Below are positions 47,081 to 58,178 of a stretch of DNA of 64,000 bases, piece after piece. A model generated the notes under the pieces. It was not told the DNA's origin. It saw only the letters and a list, made by a program, of their open reading frames with translations, and ran no database searches. The translations under genes and the position numbers were made by a program. Within the stretch, counting starts at the first letter, position 1. Every line of letters starts with the position of its first letter. Source of the stretch: Luzula sylvatica (taxonomy: Eukaryota > Streptophyta > Magnoliopsida > Poales > Juncaceae); contig OX326961.1 of the NCBI GenBank assembly GCA_946800325.1, forward strand, positions 3,140,655-3,204,654. The letters are read 5' to 3'.

Positions 47081-48377
47081 AGCATTTCAGTTCTAATCCT
47101 ATTTTGAGCATTTCATTTCAGTTCTCAATACCATTTTCTAATTTGCAGGAGTCGACTTATCGTTCATGTATGGATCAGGTTATCTAGATGAAATAGGAGA
47201 CGAAGACATTATGGATACGGCTATGGCATTTCGGTACTTGTCCCAATCGGTACCAAGCAAGGAACTAGGATATTGTGGAACATTGTCGATAAGTGGCAGT
47301 GGGTGTAGTTTGTCAAATATATAGGCCCGGTACCAACTGGTACAGGTATGTATTATGTACATAGGTGTACTTTGTTATGTGTGAAATGTGAATCACTGAA
47401 TATGGCATGTTAGGTACCAATTACCATATTTGATTCGTGCAGTAACAATTAACATACTATGTTGGGATGCTTGGGGTTTGGGTATCACGGCAACAACTTT
47501 TGTGTCGGGATGTTAGAATATATCATTGTATATGTTATGCATGTATGTAAATTATGTTTTTATAATGCATGTATTTTTCAGAAATTTTTGGTTCTTCATG
47601 AAATATTGTTGAATCAATTTGTATAATCACGTCGTTAAGTTAAATCCGTACCGTCTAAAACTAAAATTTTACAGTCAATTGCTACCAATCATTTGGTGAT
47701 TTGGTGAAAAATTGATGAAAATTTTTGACGAAAAATTGATCAAATATTCTAATTTTTTAAGAAATGATATTAAACATGTACCAATGTTTGATCCCAAATT
47801 CTCATAAAGCCAGTGGTACCAATTATTTTGCAAATATACCTAAGAAAAATTCATTTTTCACATTCTTACTCAAAGTAAGTTCAAATAAATTCTAAAAATA
47901 TTAAAATTCCATGGTTCGCAGGATCGGCGACTCGGACATGGAGTCGGCCGACTCAAGCCGGAGTCGGCAGTGGCCGGTCCGATTCCGCCCGATTCCGGTC
48001 GGAGTAGTCCGATTCTATTCAATTTTTGCTTCACAGAGTTCATTTGGTGAGTAAAAGCAATAACTTGCATGAGAGATCGTTGCCGAGTCGTGAAGGAGTT
48101 GAGATAGAGAGAAATAAATGGATTCGAATCTTTCATTTTTGAACTAAAGCTTCCATGGATAAAGTTTTGTAAAGAAGAAGAAAACGTGCTCTTCAGAGAA
48201 GAAATGATTTGGGAGAGGAGGGATGGAAGTGATTATCTGTGGCGTTAACTTTGTTATGTTTTACGTGTTTAGACTTTTATAGTATTTTTTATTTTTTCTT
48301 TTGGTTGCACATTTAATATAATCATAAAATATTCATTTTCATTTTATCGTAAATTTTATTACTTTTTACAAATTTGG
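47081..48377. other. Spacer left of the 38-bp array
   Basis: No gene. GGTACCAA-type words recur (47249, 47332, 47413, 47814, 48396). 47915-48010 is GC-richer with GGAGTCGGC/GATTCCG words like hAT subterminal DNA. A short minus-strand frame (47870-48136) shows no family. Confidence 0.45.
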
Positions 48378-50186
48378 CAGCGTATAATGTAATCGGTACC
48401 AAAACTATCTTTTGGCAGCATATAAGGTAATCGACACCAAAACTATCTTTTGGCAGCATATAGGGGCACCAAAACTACCTTTTGGCAGCTTATATAGTAA
48501 TGGACACCAAAACTATCTATTGGCAGCGTATAAGGTTATCGGCATAACTATCTTTTGGCAGCTTATTGGGTAATACGCACCAAAACTATCTTTGGGCCGC
48601 GTATATGAAAATAGGCACCAATACAAACTTTTGGCAGCGTATAAGGTAATGGGCAAAAATACTTTCTTTCGGCAGCGTATTGGCTAATCAGCACCAAAAC
48701 TATCTTTTGGCAGCTTATAAAGTAATCGGCACCAAAACTATGTTTTTGCAGCGTATCAGGTAATCGGCACCAAAACTATCCTTTGGCAGCGTATGAGGTA
48801 ATCGGCACCAAAACTATCTTTTGGCAGCGTATGAGGTACTCGGCACCAAAACTATCTTTTGGCAGCGTATCAGGTAATGGGCACCAAAACTATCTTTTGG
48901 CAGCGTATCAGGTAATCGGCACCAAAACTATCTTTTGGCAGCGTATCAGATAATCGGCACCAAAACTATCTTTTGGCAGCGTATAAAGTAATCGGCACCA
49001 AAACTATCTATGGGCAGCGGATCAGCTAAGGCACCAAAACTATCTTTTGGCAGCGTATAAAGTAATCGGCACCAAAACTATCTTTTGGCAGCGTATCAGG
49101 TAATCGGCACGAAAACTATCTTTGGGCAGCGTATCAGGTAATCGGCACCAAAACTATCTTTGGACAGCGTATCAGGTAATCGGCACCAAAACTATCTTTT
49201 GGCAGCGTATCGGTTAATCGGCACCAAAACTATCTTTTGGCAGCGTATAAAGTAATCGGCACCAAAACTATCTTTTGGCAGCGTATCAGGTAATCGGCAC
49301 TAAAACTATCTTTGGGCAGCGTATCAGGTAATCGGCACTAAAACTATCTTTGTGCAGCGTATCAGGTAATCGGCACCAAAACTATCTTTTGGCAGCGTAT
49401 CAGTTAATCGGCACCAAAACTATCTTTTGGCAGCGTATCAGATAATCTGCACCAAAACTATATTTGGGCAGCGTATCAGGTAATCGGCACCAAAACTATC
49501 TTTTGGCAGCGTATCAGATAATCGGCACCAAAACTATCTTTTGGCAGCGTATATGGTAATCGGCACCAAAACTATCTTTTGGCAGCGTATCAGATAATCG
49601 GCACCAAAACTATCTTTTGGCAGCGTATAAAGTAATCGGCACCAAAACGATCTTTTGACAGCGTATCAGATAATAGGCACCAAAACTATCTTTTGGCAGC
49701 GCATCAGATAATCGGCACCAAAACTATCTTTTGGCAGCGTATAAAGTAATCGGCACCAAAACGATCTTTTGACAGCGTATCAGATAATAGGCACCAAAAC
49801 TATCTTTTCGCAGCGTATCAGTTAATCGGCACCAAAACTATCTTTTGGCAGCGCATCAGATAATCGGCACCAAAACTATCTTTTGGCAGCGTATCAGTTA
49901 ATCGGCACCAAAACTATCTTTTGGCAGCGTATCAGATAATCGGCACCAAAACTATCTTTTGGCAGCGTATAATTTAATCGGCACCAAAACTATCTTTGAC
50001 AGCGGATAAACTAATGGGCACCAAAACTATCTTTTGGCAGCGTCTCTGGTAATCGGCACCAAAACTATCTTTTGGCAGCGTATCAGGTAATCGGCACCAA
50101 AACTATCTTTTGGCAGCGTATCAGAAAATCGGCACCAAAACTATATTTTGGCAGCGTATCAGGTAATCGGCACCAAAACTATCCTT
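48378..50186. repeat. 38-bp tandem array, about 47 units
   Basis: The unit is GGCAGCGTATCAGGTAATCG followed by GCACCAAAACTATCTTTT. The first ~350 bp are eroded, the centre is nearly uniform, and the right edge ends sharply at 50186. Each unit boundary forms CCAAAACTATCTTTTGG, a 6-bp inverted repeat around a 5-base loop. Variants at the TCAGG position (TAAAG, TCAGA, TCAGT) recur at multiples of 38 bp, so larger blocks have been copied. No open frame runs through it. Confidence 0.95.
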
Positions 50187-51247
50187 TAAAAATGGGATAT
50201 TTAATCAAATTAATTCGTCAGATTTTAATCACCAGGTAGTACCGGGTTTTAAAAATAAGTTCTGGACTAAGTTTGGAATATTTTTTAAAATTGGGTTATT
50301 TTTCGAAAAAAATTTCCACTACAAGGTTATTTGCATAAATGCTCCAAAAATCAATTGATGGACACAGACACGTGAGAACATGTATGTATAAAATTGCCGT
50401 TTTACCCTTGTGAATAAAGGATTTACTATAAGAAATTTGAATCACAGCCTTTAGAATGATTTCTAGGATTTCCAGGGTTTACTATAAGTAGTATTGTTAG
50501 GTTTATATTGCGTTTCAGTGTGAGTACTCTGAGTCATATAACGTTTAAAAGTTGATCAACCGAGTGTGCAGCGTCAATATATCTTTTTTCACATCAATAT
50601 CCGGTTGTCATTATCAATATATCATTTCAAGATTCTTTTACATTTTCAATATTTTTATAGTATGTTTAGTGTTGATAGGTCATTTTTAGGATCAATATAA
50701 CATTTTAATTGGCTAAATTTTATTAGAAGTGTCATGTATCATTTTCAATATTAATATGTCATTTTCATTGTAATTAGATCACTACATCATTTTAAGGATT
50801 AGTATATAATTTTAAGTGTCAACATATCGTGTTTTATGTGATCGGTATCGATTTATTGTCTTGACTTTTGAATTGTTAATATTATGTTTAGGATCAATAT
50901 AACTTTCTTATGATCAATATAATATCTTCACATCGACGTGTCGTTTTCGGTACTAGTTAAACAACTAGAATTATTTTCAGCATTTGAACCGTTGTTTTGG
51001 TTTATATACTAGTTTCGAGAACGTGCTCACGTGTTAACCCTTATATACCAGTTTCAATAATAAGCATATTATATTTTTTTATTATTGAGTTTAGGTTTAA
51101 TTTAAAAGCTAATAATTATTTTGATGTTATATTAAAAAAATATGTATATGTGATAGTTTATCTAGAAATTTATTAAAATAAAAATATTATATTTGTTCTT
51201 AATTAAATTTGTTTTGTTAATAAGCCAAAACATTATTTATTGTTTCT
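50187..51247. other. Spacer with degenerate ATCAATAT repeats
   Basis: From about 50560 to 50960, words such as ATCAATATA, CATTTTCAATAT and GTGTCA recur at irregular 25-40 bp steps, a decayed tandem repeat. The rest is AT-rich. Bases 51238-51247 (TATTGTTTCT) are the left target copy of the LINE. Confidence 0.5.
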
Positions 51248-51550
51248 TTTTTTTTTTTTTTTGCAAGGAAATGCCCGTAGGCTCTATTAATTCAATCTTG
51301 GCATTACATGATTTGGATCCCTAAATGGGCCTTGATAATGCTCAGTATGGTATCATTCTATCTAGTCTCTTTTATATCTAATAAGCCTGCTTCATTAGCT
51401 AGCTTAATACCCAAAGCCTATCTAACATCAAAACATTGTCTAAGAAAAATACGAAAAAAATATTACAAAACAGTAAACAGGGAAATAAACTTCTAGATAA
51501 ATAACGACATAGTTTGGTAATAGCTCCGCTTCGACAAAGGTTTCCGATTT

Positions 51551-54500
51551 CTAGCCAATTCCTTCGCTTAATGGTCTATTGATTGGATAGGTCCACCCCG
51601 TTGAATCTTGTTTATAGATTCTTGCCTGTTTGGCCAAGTCGTCCGCGATGTAGTTGTGTATTCGACTACTGAAATCCACCTGAAATTTTGTATTCTTCGT
51701 AAGTATCGCTCTGCATTTGAGAAGAGTAGGGTGTGCCTTCCAATCTGGTGTGTCATCGTTTTGGTCTTCAAGCTGGATATATGAGGCCAGATTCAAATTG
51801 TCAGTGAGTATAGTTGCAGATTTGTATCCTAATTCTATTAGTTTTTGAGTTCCCAATAATAGGGCGAGGGTTTCTGCATGAAAACCAGATAAAGCTTGGG
51901 TTGGTTCTGCACCGAATTCGATTAGTTTTTGGTTGTGAGTTATTATGTAAGCGATTCCGGCTGATCCGTTTGTGTGCCATGAGCCATCAACTCTACAGAT
52001 TGTATCCGAATCTGGGCTCTTTATTTGGTTGATGATAGACGGGTTTTGTAATGAGAGTTCTGTGGTTTTTTGTTTGCTCAGGATAGTTGTTTTGATGGGG
52101 TTAGGTATTTTATTTTCATAAAGTGCGAGGCATCTGTCTTTCCAGATGAGCCACATCAGATTTGCAGCAGTGGCGTGTTTTTCGGGTGGTATTTTCCTGA
52201 ATATATAAAGAATATTTTGTTGTATTGAACCCGATAGATTTTCTGACACTATTCCAAATTCTGAAATTCGCCAAACTTTTCTCGACCAATCGCAAGAGAA
52301 GATTAAATGGTTTAGATCTTCTATTTGGGTATGGCACCTAGGACAAATTGGATCTATTGACGGGATTCTTCTGTTTAGCCACTGTTTTGTTGGTACCGCA
52401 TTTGTAGCTAATTTCCATATGAAAAGTTGTGTTTTCGGGGTGACCATTTTTATTTTCCAAAGGATTGAGCATAGGTCCAATTGGGTGTTATCAAATAAAG
52501 GTTCTTGGCTAATGAGCGATTCATAGGCAGATTTCACTGTAAATTTTCCTGATGAAGAAGGTTTCCATATTAGTTTATCCTGGGTGGTGTTTGAGCTTGT
52601 AGGTGGTTGATGGGTTAAGATTTGCATTGTATTAGTGGGCCCAAATAGAGAGATGATTAGTTCAGTATTCCAGTGGTTAGGGGGTTGGATTGTCAGATCT
52701 TTGATTTTGATTTGGTTTTGGTAGTTGTTGATTGGTTTAGTTGATTCCCATCCTATGAACCAAGGTTGACCCATTGCATTACATGTATTCCCATTATTAA
52801 TGTTCCACCAGATATTTTCTCTCATATGGTCTCTTATTTTCATAATATTTGTCCAAAAGGTGGAGCAGTTTGATGTCCTGTTGTTTAGCCAGAAGTTGCT
52901 TCTCGGAAAATATTTAGCTCTTAATTGTTCAGTCCACTTGTTATTCTTTGTTGCTAGATTCCATAGATTTTTCATAAATAGGGCTAGATTGAATTCTTCC
53001 AATGATTTAATTCCTAGTCCTCCCTCAATTTTAGGTTTAGTTATCTTTTGCCAACTAATTGTTGCCATATATTTTCCTTCCATCTTGCCCCACCAGAAGC
53101 GTCTGGTTAGTTGTTCGATTTGTTTTATTGTGTTTGTTGTTAGAATTTTTGAGGACATTGTGTATGTTGGGATTGATTGGATAACTGACTTTATCAGGGT
53201 TAGTCGCCCAGCTTGTGATAAGGTCTTTGCTTTCCATCCATCTAGTTTTTTATTGATGAGATGGATCAGTTGGTTTTCCCGAATTTTTCCTTTTTTCGTG
53301 ATCAAAACTCCTAAGTATTTTTCCTCCTCTTTTGCTTCAGATGCTCCCAGGTGATCTATTATTTCTTTTTTTAAGTCATCGTGTACACTTCTGCTGAACC
53401 ATAATGACGATTTAGTGGGGTTTAAGATCTGTGCTGAGGTTAATTCAAAATTCTTTAGTATATTTTGAATAGCCTCTACTTCCTCTATTTTTGCTTCTCC
53501 AAAGATTAGAAGATCATCAGCATACAGGGAGTTGGTTATGGGGGGAGATGATGGCATAAGTTTAATTCCCGAGATTTGATTATTCGATTGCGCATGATTT
53601 AGGGCTCGTGTGAGAATATCCATTCCGAGTATGAATAGTGATGGGGAAAGAGGACAACCCTGTCTCAGGCCACATTCTGGTTTTATAAAGCCAGACCCTT
53701 GTCCGTTGAATTTAATGGTGAATTTCGCTGATGATATGCATTTGTAAATTAATTTACAAGTATGGTCCGGGAAGTTATAGATTTTCAGTGTTTGTATGAT
53801 ATGGTTCCAGTCCATCCTGTCAAAAGCTTTGGCCAGATCAGCCTTTAGACAGAAGGATTTTTGGTTATATGTATTTTGAGCAAATGAATGTAGAACCTCT
53901 GATAGAATAATGATGTTTTCAGATATGAATCTGTTGTGAATGAACGCCTTTTGTTCTTCGGAGACCAATTTTTCTATATGGGGTTGAATTCTACTTGTGA
54001 TAATTTTCGCGACAATCTTGTAGGACATGTTTAGAACATTGATGGGTCTGTAGTCCCCGATTGTTGATGGGTTCTTGATTTTTGGGATCAAGGTTACGTT
54101 TGAGTTTGCTAGGTTCTCAGGTAGATTTAAATTTTCGAAAAAGTCTTGTATCATGTTGCGAATTGCCGGTAGGAAAAGGGTTTTATGTTTTTGTATTAAT
54201 CTGGCCGTTATTCCATCTGGGCCCGGTGCTTTGTCTTGGCCCAAAGCATTAATTGCGTCCATTATTTCTTGATCCATTGGGGTAGCTTGTAATTGAGGGT
54301 GGTGGATATCTTCTATCTGAGGCAAATTATTGATAAAGTAAGGGTCGTATATTTCTTGTATAGGTTTGGTTTCTCTTTTTTGATAGATTTTTTTGTAGTG
54401 TTGTATAAAGGCTCTTTTAATCTCCTGCTCTGAGGTTAGGGTCTGTCCATTCAGATTAATTGAGGTGATGTTATTTATCCTTCTTCTAATTGAAGTTGCG

Positions 54501-55579
54501 ATATGGAAGAAACGAGTATTTTTATCCCCGAAGTTGTGCCATTGAATTCTAGATCTTTGGTTCCAGTAGATTTCTTGCTTTTTGAGCGCTAGATCATGTC
54601 TGGATTGGAGAGTTATTTGTTTATCCCATGTTTGGTCATTAGGTTGTTTGTTCGTTTGAATTGATAGCATTTCCTTTTCAATTTCAATGAGTTCTTTATT
54701 TGGGTTTAGCTTATTCTTTGACCATGTCGATACAGCTTGTTTGAGATTTTTTTGTGTTGCCTCCCAATTTTGCTGGTCTTTAAGTAACGCCGTTGTGCAT
54801 ACCTCGTCAAAATCTGGTTCTAAGAACCAGCAGTGCTCAATTCTGAATGATCTTCGATTTCTTTTTTGAGGCGGATCAGGTTGTAGGAGAATAGGGTTAT
54901 GGTCAGAGTGAAAGCGGGGCAAGTGTATGACTTGAGCGTTGGGATAACAAAGCGCGTATTGTGTGTTGGTTAAGACACGGTCTAAACGTTGTTGTATAAG
55001 TTGGTTTGGGTGTTTGTATCTGTTGTTAGACCATGTGTAACCTGGTCCATGGTGTTTTAGATCTATTAGTCCGTTATCTCTTATGAAATTCTGAAATCCT
55101 GCGTTGTTTGAATTTAGGCTAGTACTACCGCCCACTTTGTCGCTTAAAGATGAGATGGCATTAAAATCACCAATTAGGTATGAGGGTATAGTATTATCTT
55201 CTATAAAGGCTGCTATTTCTGACCAGATTTCAGGGTTTAGAGTGTGATGAGGGTCGCCATATATGGCGCCCAATTTCCATTTTCTATTAGCGGTAGGATC
55301 ATGAACATTGGCTAGAATATAATTTTGAGAAAAGGATGAGATTTGTACCGTGATGTCCTCAGACCAGAGAAGCCATAAACCCCCCGCCCGACCTACGGAG
55401 GGGACCACCATGGAGTTAGTCATTGGAAGTAGTCGAATCCTTGATTTGGCTTGAGCTTCATTGCACCTCGTCTCTGAGAAAAAAGCGATTTTAGGTTTGG
55501 TGCAGTGGAGGTAACGTCGGATCGTTGGAACTGTTGCGTGGCCTCCACTCCCGCAACAGTTCCATGAGAATGTCGTCAT
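51551..55579 (-). CDS. LINE ORF2: endonuclease, reverse transcriptase, RNase H
   Basis: 1342 aa, uninterrupted. Residues 1-230 are an APE-type endonuclease: FSWNCCG, FFSETR, WKLGAIYGDPH, YLIGDFNAI, RLDRVL and the terminal SDHNPI. The reverse transcriptase (about 470-740) has TLIPKI, DYRPINVLN, KADLAKAFDRMDW, GLRQGCPLSPSLF and YADD at residues 686-689. A zf-RVT motif (CPRCHTQIEDLNHLIFSC) lies near 1080. The last ~170 residues form an RNase H domain with VDGSW, GFHAETLALL, LTDNL and NYIADDLAKQA. All catalytic motifs are present. The start overlaps the ORF1 stop as ATGA, so ORF2 may be translated by reinitiation. Confidence 0.95.
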   Translation of the reverse strand: MTTFSWNCCGSGGHATVPTIRRYLHCTKPKIAFFSETRCNEAQAKSRIRLLPMTNSMVVPSVGRAGGLWLLWSEDITVQISSFSQNYILANVHDPTANRKWKLGAIYGDPHHTLNPEIWSEIAAFIEDNTIPSYLIGDFNAISSLSDKVGGSTSLNSNNAGFQNFIRDNGLIDLKHHGPGYTWSNNRYKHPNQLIQQRLDRVLTNTQYALCYPNAQVIHLPRFHSDHNPILLQPDPPQKRNRRSFRIEHCWFLEPDFDEVCTTALLKDQQNWEATQKNLKQAVSTWSKNKLNPNKELIEIEKEMLSIQTNKQPNDQTWDKQITLQSRHDLALKKQEIYWNQRSRIQWHNFGDKNTRFFHIATSIRRRINNITSINLNGQTLTSEQEIKRAFIQHYKKIYQKRETKPIQEIYDPYFINNLPQIEDIHHPQLQATPMDQEIMDAINALGQDKAPGPDGITARLIQKHKTLFLPAIRNMIQDFFENLNLPENLANSNVTLIPKIKNPSTIGDYRPINVLNMSYKIVAKIITSRIQPHIEKLVSEEQKAFIHNRFISENIIILSEVLHSFAQNTYNQKSFCLKADLAKAFDRMDWNHIIQTLKIYNFPDHTCKLIYKCISSAKFTIKFNGQGSGFIKPECGLRQGCPLSPSLFILGMDILTRALNHAQSNNQISGIKLMPSSPPITNSLYADDLLIFGEAKIEEVEAIQNILKNFELTSAQILNPTKSSLWFSRSVHDDLKKEIIDHLGASEAKEEEKYLGVLITKKGKIRENQLIHLINKKLDGWKAKTLSQAGRLTLIKSVIQSIPTYTMSSKILTTNTIKQIEQLTRRFWWGKMEGKYMATISWQKITKPKIEGGLGIKSLEEFNLALFMKNLWNLATKNNKWTEQLRAKYFPRSNFWLNNRTSNCSTFWTNIMKIRDHMRENIWWNINNGNTCNAMGQPWFIGWESTKPINNYQNQIKIKDLTIQPPNHWNTELIISLFGPTNTMQILTHQPPTSSNTTQDKLIWKPSSSGKFTVKSAYESLISQEPLFDNTQLDLCSILWKIKMVTPKTQLFIWKLATNAVPTKQWLNRRIPSIDPICPRCHTQIEDLNHLIFSCDWSRKVWRISEFGIVSENLSGSIQQNILYIFRKIPPEKHATAANLMWLIWKDRCLALYENKIPNPIKTTILSKQKTTELSLQNPSIINQIKSPDSDTICRVDGSWHTNGSAGIAYIITHNQKLIEFGAEPTQALSGFHAETLALLLGTQKLIELGYKSATILTDNLNLASYIQLEDQNDDTPDWKAHPTLLKCRAILTKNTKFQVDFSSRIHNYIADDLAKQARIYKQDSTGWTYPINRPLSEGIG

Positions 55580-58065
55580 ATATTTGGTGGGGGCGGTATT
55601 GGCCCCGCCGCCTTGGCCCTCTTCTGGTGTTCGTTGTATGAGGTTGATGTGTGAGAGTTATCGATTATCTGAAGTGAATTGTTTGCTGGATCTGTGTCGT
55701 TAAACTCTCTGAAGATTCTTTTTCCTTTGTTGTGTGTAGTTGATTGAGCTGTATGTATATGGGTTCGTGGTATCATCACTGGATTTATGATCCAGGGTCC
55801 TAATCTTTTGGTTATCAGTTCTTTGATGTTTGTGATCGAGTTTGCTATGGGGTCATTAGAGAGAGAGAGGAGTTTGTTTATGCTTCTACAGTTTCCGATG
55901 TCGTGTGATATTTGACCACAGAACAAACAGAGTTTGGAGATTTTCTCATACGAAATATAGATGAGATGTGATGAGTTGTCAGAGATAGTGATTTTTGACG
56001 AGTCTAATAAGGGTTTGTTGAGAGGTATGTCAAGCTTTATCTTGAATGAATTCTTTTCAGTTATTCGGATTGGGACGGGGATGGATATGGGAGAACCTAG
56101 GTTGGTAGCCACTTGCATTACTATCTCTTCTGTTAAGATGAGTTTTCCAGATGCGTGGAATTGAACCCACGTTTGCATGGATGTGAATAGGTTAGCTGAT
56201 GTGTCATCTTCTTCGTTGAGTTTTTTGATCAGGATCATCTCACCTCTAAAGTTCCATGGACCTCTGTCCAAGGCAAAATTAAGCTCGTCTGCGTTCTTGA
56301 ATTGTATCGAGTACGTATTCTTTTGTAATGGTGTGATGATTGTTTGTGGATCTGCATGCCATTGTTTGAGCAGTGCGGTGATTAGAGCTGGTTCGAAGAT
56401 CTGTTTTTCCGTAAAGATTGTTATTATTGCTTTGAGTGACCAATCAACCTCTTGGTTTTCGGTTTGCTGTATTTTCAGGTTCTGATTTTCACCGGATTTG
56501 GAAACATGGAGGTTTGCTAAATCTTTGATTAGAGTTTCATCATTTGAGTTCATTGTATTGTGTTGTTTGGTTGGAGTTGTTTGATTCACATGGACTGAAG
56601 CTTGAGCTATAGGAATAGAAGAGATATTTGATATGGGGTTGTTGATGCAGGGATATAATTTATTGTGGGTCGTATATTTAGTTGGGGGGTATATTCGTAT
56701 TGTATGGTTTTTTGGAAAATATTCTTTTGTACTGTACACGTGGCTAGCTTGGGGGAATGGTCCCAGAATTCCTTTGTCATTTCTGTATTTGTTCTTATTC
56801 TCCACCACGAGTGATTCAGTTGTATTATTTTTTCGTAATGGTATTTCCATCTTTTGAGTTTCTGATTGGGGGTTTACTGCTTGGCCCGATGGAGGCCCAG
56901 TTTGGGAGTATTGATTTAATTCTATTGTTTGGGCTCGATGAGAATTTGAAAACACATTTGGAAATAGAATGGAACCTTCTTTCTGAGGAGTATCTGACTC
57001 TGATTCCTCTGTCATCTGTGTTGTCATTGTCCGGTTTGTCCATATGTCAGATTTCTTGTCATTTTTTGATCGGTTTTTGTCGAATATGGCTTCCATTGGT
57101 GTTTCCTCATCATCTATGGGGATGTATTCTGGTGGATCTTCGATTAGAACTTCAACCTGTTCTTGTTGGTTTTCGTTCATTTGTTCCGGGGCAGGTTCCT
57201 GGTGGTTTATGTTTTGCTGAGGGTTAGGGTTTTGTATTTGGTCCGGTGGTGGAGGTGGGATAATATCATTTGGGTTCATGGGTATGGCCATGTGACGTAT
57301 AACATGAATGTCGGAGAAGCTCGTTCCATGTGATAAACGTATTACATTTGGGATTAGGTTAGGAGAATGGCACATGATATCTATTTCGACATTCCGTTTG
57401 TCTTCTCCGGTGACGGTCTGGTGAGAGATTGAGATTATTCTTCCCATACCCGTAACTGCTTGTCTGAAATATTTGATGTGCCAGAAATCTAGAGGGAAGT
57501 TAAACAGTAGTATCGGGACCCGAAAGAAAGCTGGAGCATTGTGTGTTATACTCGCCGTTTGCCATGGTAATGGTGTTAGGTTTAACTGCCCTTCCCAATA
57601 TTCATTATCATCAATGACCTGCTGTACCATTACCCATCCTGGTAGTTCACATAGGTAGGCGAATCCTTCATAGGGGGAGAGTGTGAAGTCCGGCATAATC
57701 CCACCATATTGTTGTACCATGTGTTGGTGTACCGTATCTATCGGTGTGATGTTGTCATTAAGAGTAGACTGTAGGAACACCGTGTGATTTAGTGCTTCTC
57801 TCAGAACTTGGTGTGTGGAGGTGGGTGTGAGTGTTGCGTATGTCATGTGAGGTCTATTTGGAGGCCATGGATTGACATTTTCCTCCATTATTGATAAGGG
57901 TTGCTTGCGGAGGCTGGATATGAGGGGGGGAAGAAGGAGGGAGAGACTATGAGGAGAAGGAGAAGGAGGAGGAGGAGGAGGAGGAGAAGAGAAAGGAGAA
58001 GAGAAGAAGAAGAGGAAGAGAGGAAGAGAGGAAGAGAAAGGAGGGAGAGTTAAAAGAGATACCAT
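55576..58065 (-). CDS. LINE ORF1: DUF4283 RNA-binding protein with zinc knuckle
   Basis: The frame is open for 829 aa, but the first 59 residues are low-complexity Pro/Ser/Leu encoded by a CT-rich leader. The likelier start is Met60 (57888), giving 770 aa beginning MEENVNPWPPNRP. The central part is long and Pro/Gln/Asn-rich. About residues 540-720 hold a DUF4283 domain (RGPWNFRGEMILIKK) followed by a CCHC knuckle, CLFCGQISHDIGNC, the usual layout of plant L1 ORF1. It should bind element RNA to form the ribonucleoprotein. The ORF is complete. Confidence 0.9.
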   Translation of the reverse strand: MVSLLTLPPFSSSLPLFLFFFSSPFSSPPPPPPPSPSPHSLSLLLPPLISSLRKQPLSIMEENVNPWPPNRPHMTYATLTPTSTHQVLREALNHTVFLQSTLNDNITPIDTVHQHMVQQYGGIMPDFTLSPYEGFAYLCELPGWVMVQQVIDDNEYWEGQLNLTPLPWQTASITHNAPAFFRVPILLFNFPLDFWHIKYFRQAVTGMGRIISISHQTVTGEDKRNVEIDIMCHSPNLIPNVIRLSHGTSFSDIHVIRHMAIPMNPNDIIPPPPPDQIQNPNPQQNINHQEPAPEQMNENQQEQVEVLIEDPPEYIPIDDEETPMEAIFDKNRSKNDKKSDIWTNRTMTTQMTEESESDTPQKEGSILFPNVFSNSHRAQTIELNQYSQTGPPSGQAVNPQSETQKMEIPLRKNNTTESLVVENKNKYRNDKGILGPFPQASHVYSTKEYFPKNHTIRIYPPTKYTTHNKLYPCINNPISNISSIPIAQASVHVNQTTPTKQHNTMNSNDETLIKDLANLHVSKSGENQNLKIQQTENQEVDWSLKAIITIFTEKQIFEPALITALLKQWHADPQTIITPLQKNTYSIQFKNADELNFALDRGPWNFRGEMILIKKLNEEDDTSANLFTSMQTWVQFHASGKLILTEEIVMQVATNLGSPISIPVPIRITEKNSFKIKLDIPLNKPLLDSSKITISDNSSHLIYISYEKISKLCLFCGQISHDIGNCRSINKLLSLSNDPIANSITNIKELITKRLGPWIINPVMIPRTHIHTAQSTTHNKGKRIFREFNDTDPANNSLQIIDNSHTSTSYNEHQKRAKAAGPIPPPPNI

Positions 58066-58094
58066 AAGTTAAACGAAAGCTGAAGCCATAGAAA

Positions 58095-58120
58095 CTGGTT
58101 CGATATGTTGAGGGAATGGG

Positions 58121-58167
<47 letters not shown>

Positions 58168-58178
58168 AACTGGTTCGA
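58095..58178 (-). repeat. Duplicated leader segment and long homopolymer in the LINE 5' end
   Basis: GAAACTGGTTCGATAT occurs at about 58090-58105 and 58165-58180, separated by TGTTGAGGGAATGGG and ~45 A residues on plus. It is either a tandem unit of the LINE 5' leader or the target duplication of a tiny secondary A-tailed insertion. Confidence 0.6.

Larger units (their letters stand above)
51248..58178 (-). mobile_element. Full-length L1-type LINE, both ORFs open
   Basis: TATTGTTTCT occurs at 51238-51247 and 58179-58188. The T-run at 51248-51262 is the poly(A) tail of a minus-strand element. From the right (5' end) it has a leader with a ~45-bp T-run on minus and a CT-rich tract, ORF1 (58065 or 57888 to 55576), ORF2 (55579-51551) and a 3' untranslated region. 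At 6.93 kb with no stop in either ORF it is a complete, recent insertion and possibly competent to move. Confidence 0.9.

Noticed and set aside
48378..50186. CRISPR-like array
   Set aside because: Units are directly adjacent with no unique spacers, and the context is a plant nuclear genome.
52800..53354. 184-aa plus-strand open frame
   Set aside because: Antisense shadow of the intact LINE ORF2.
56757..57227. 156-aa plus-strand open frame
   Set aside because: Antisense shadow of LINE ORF1.
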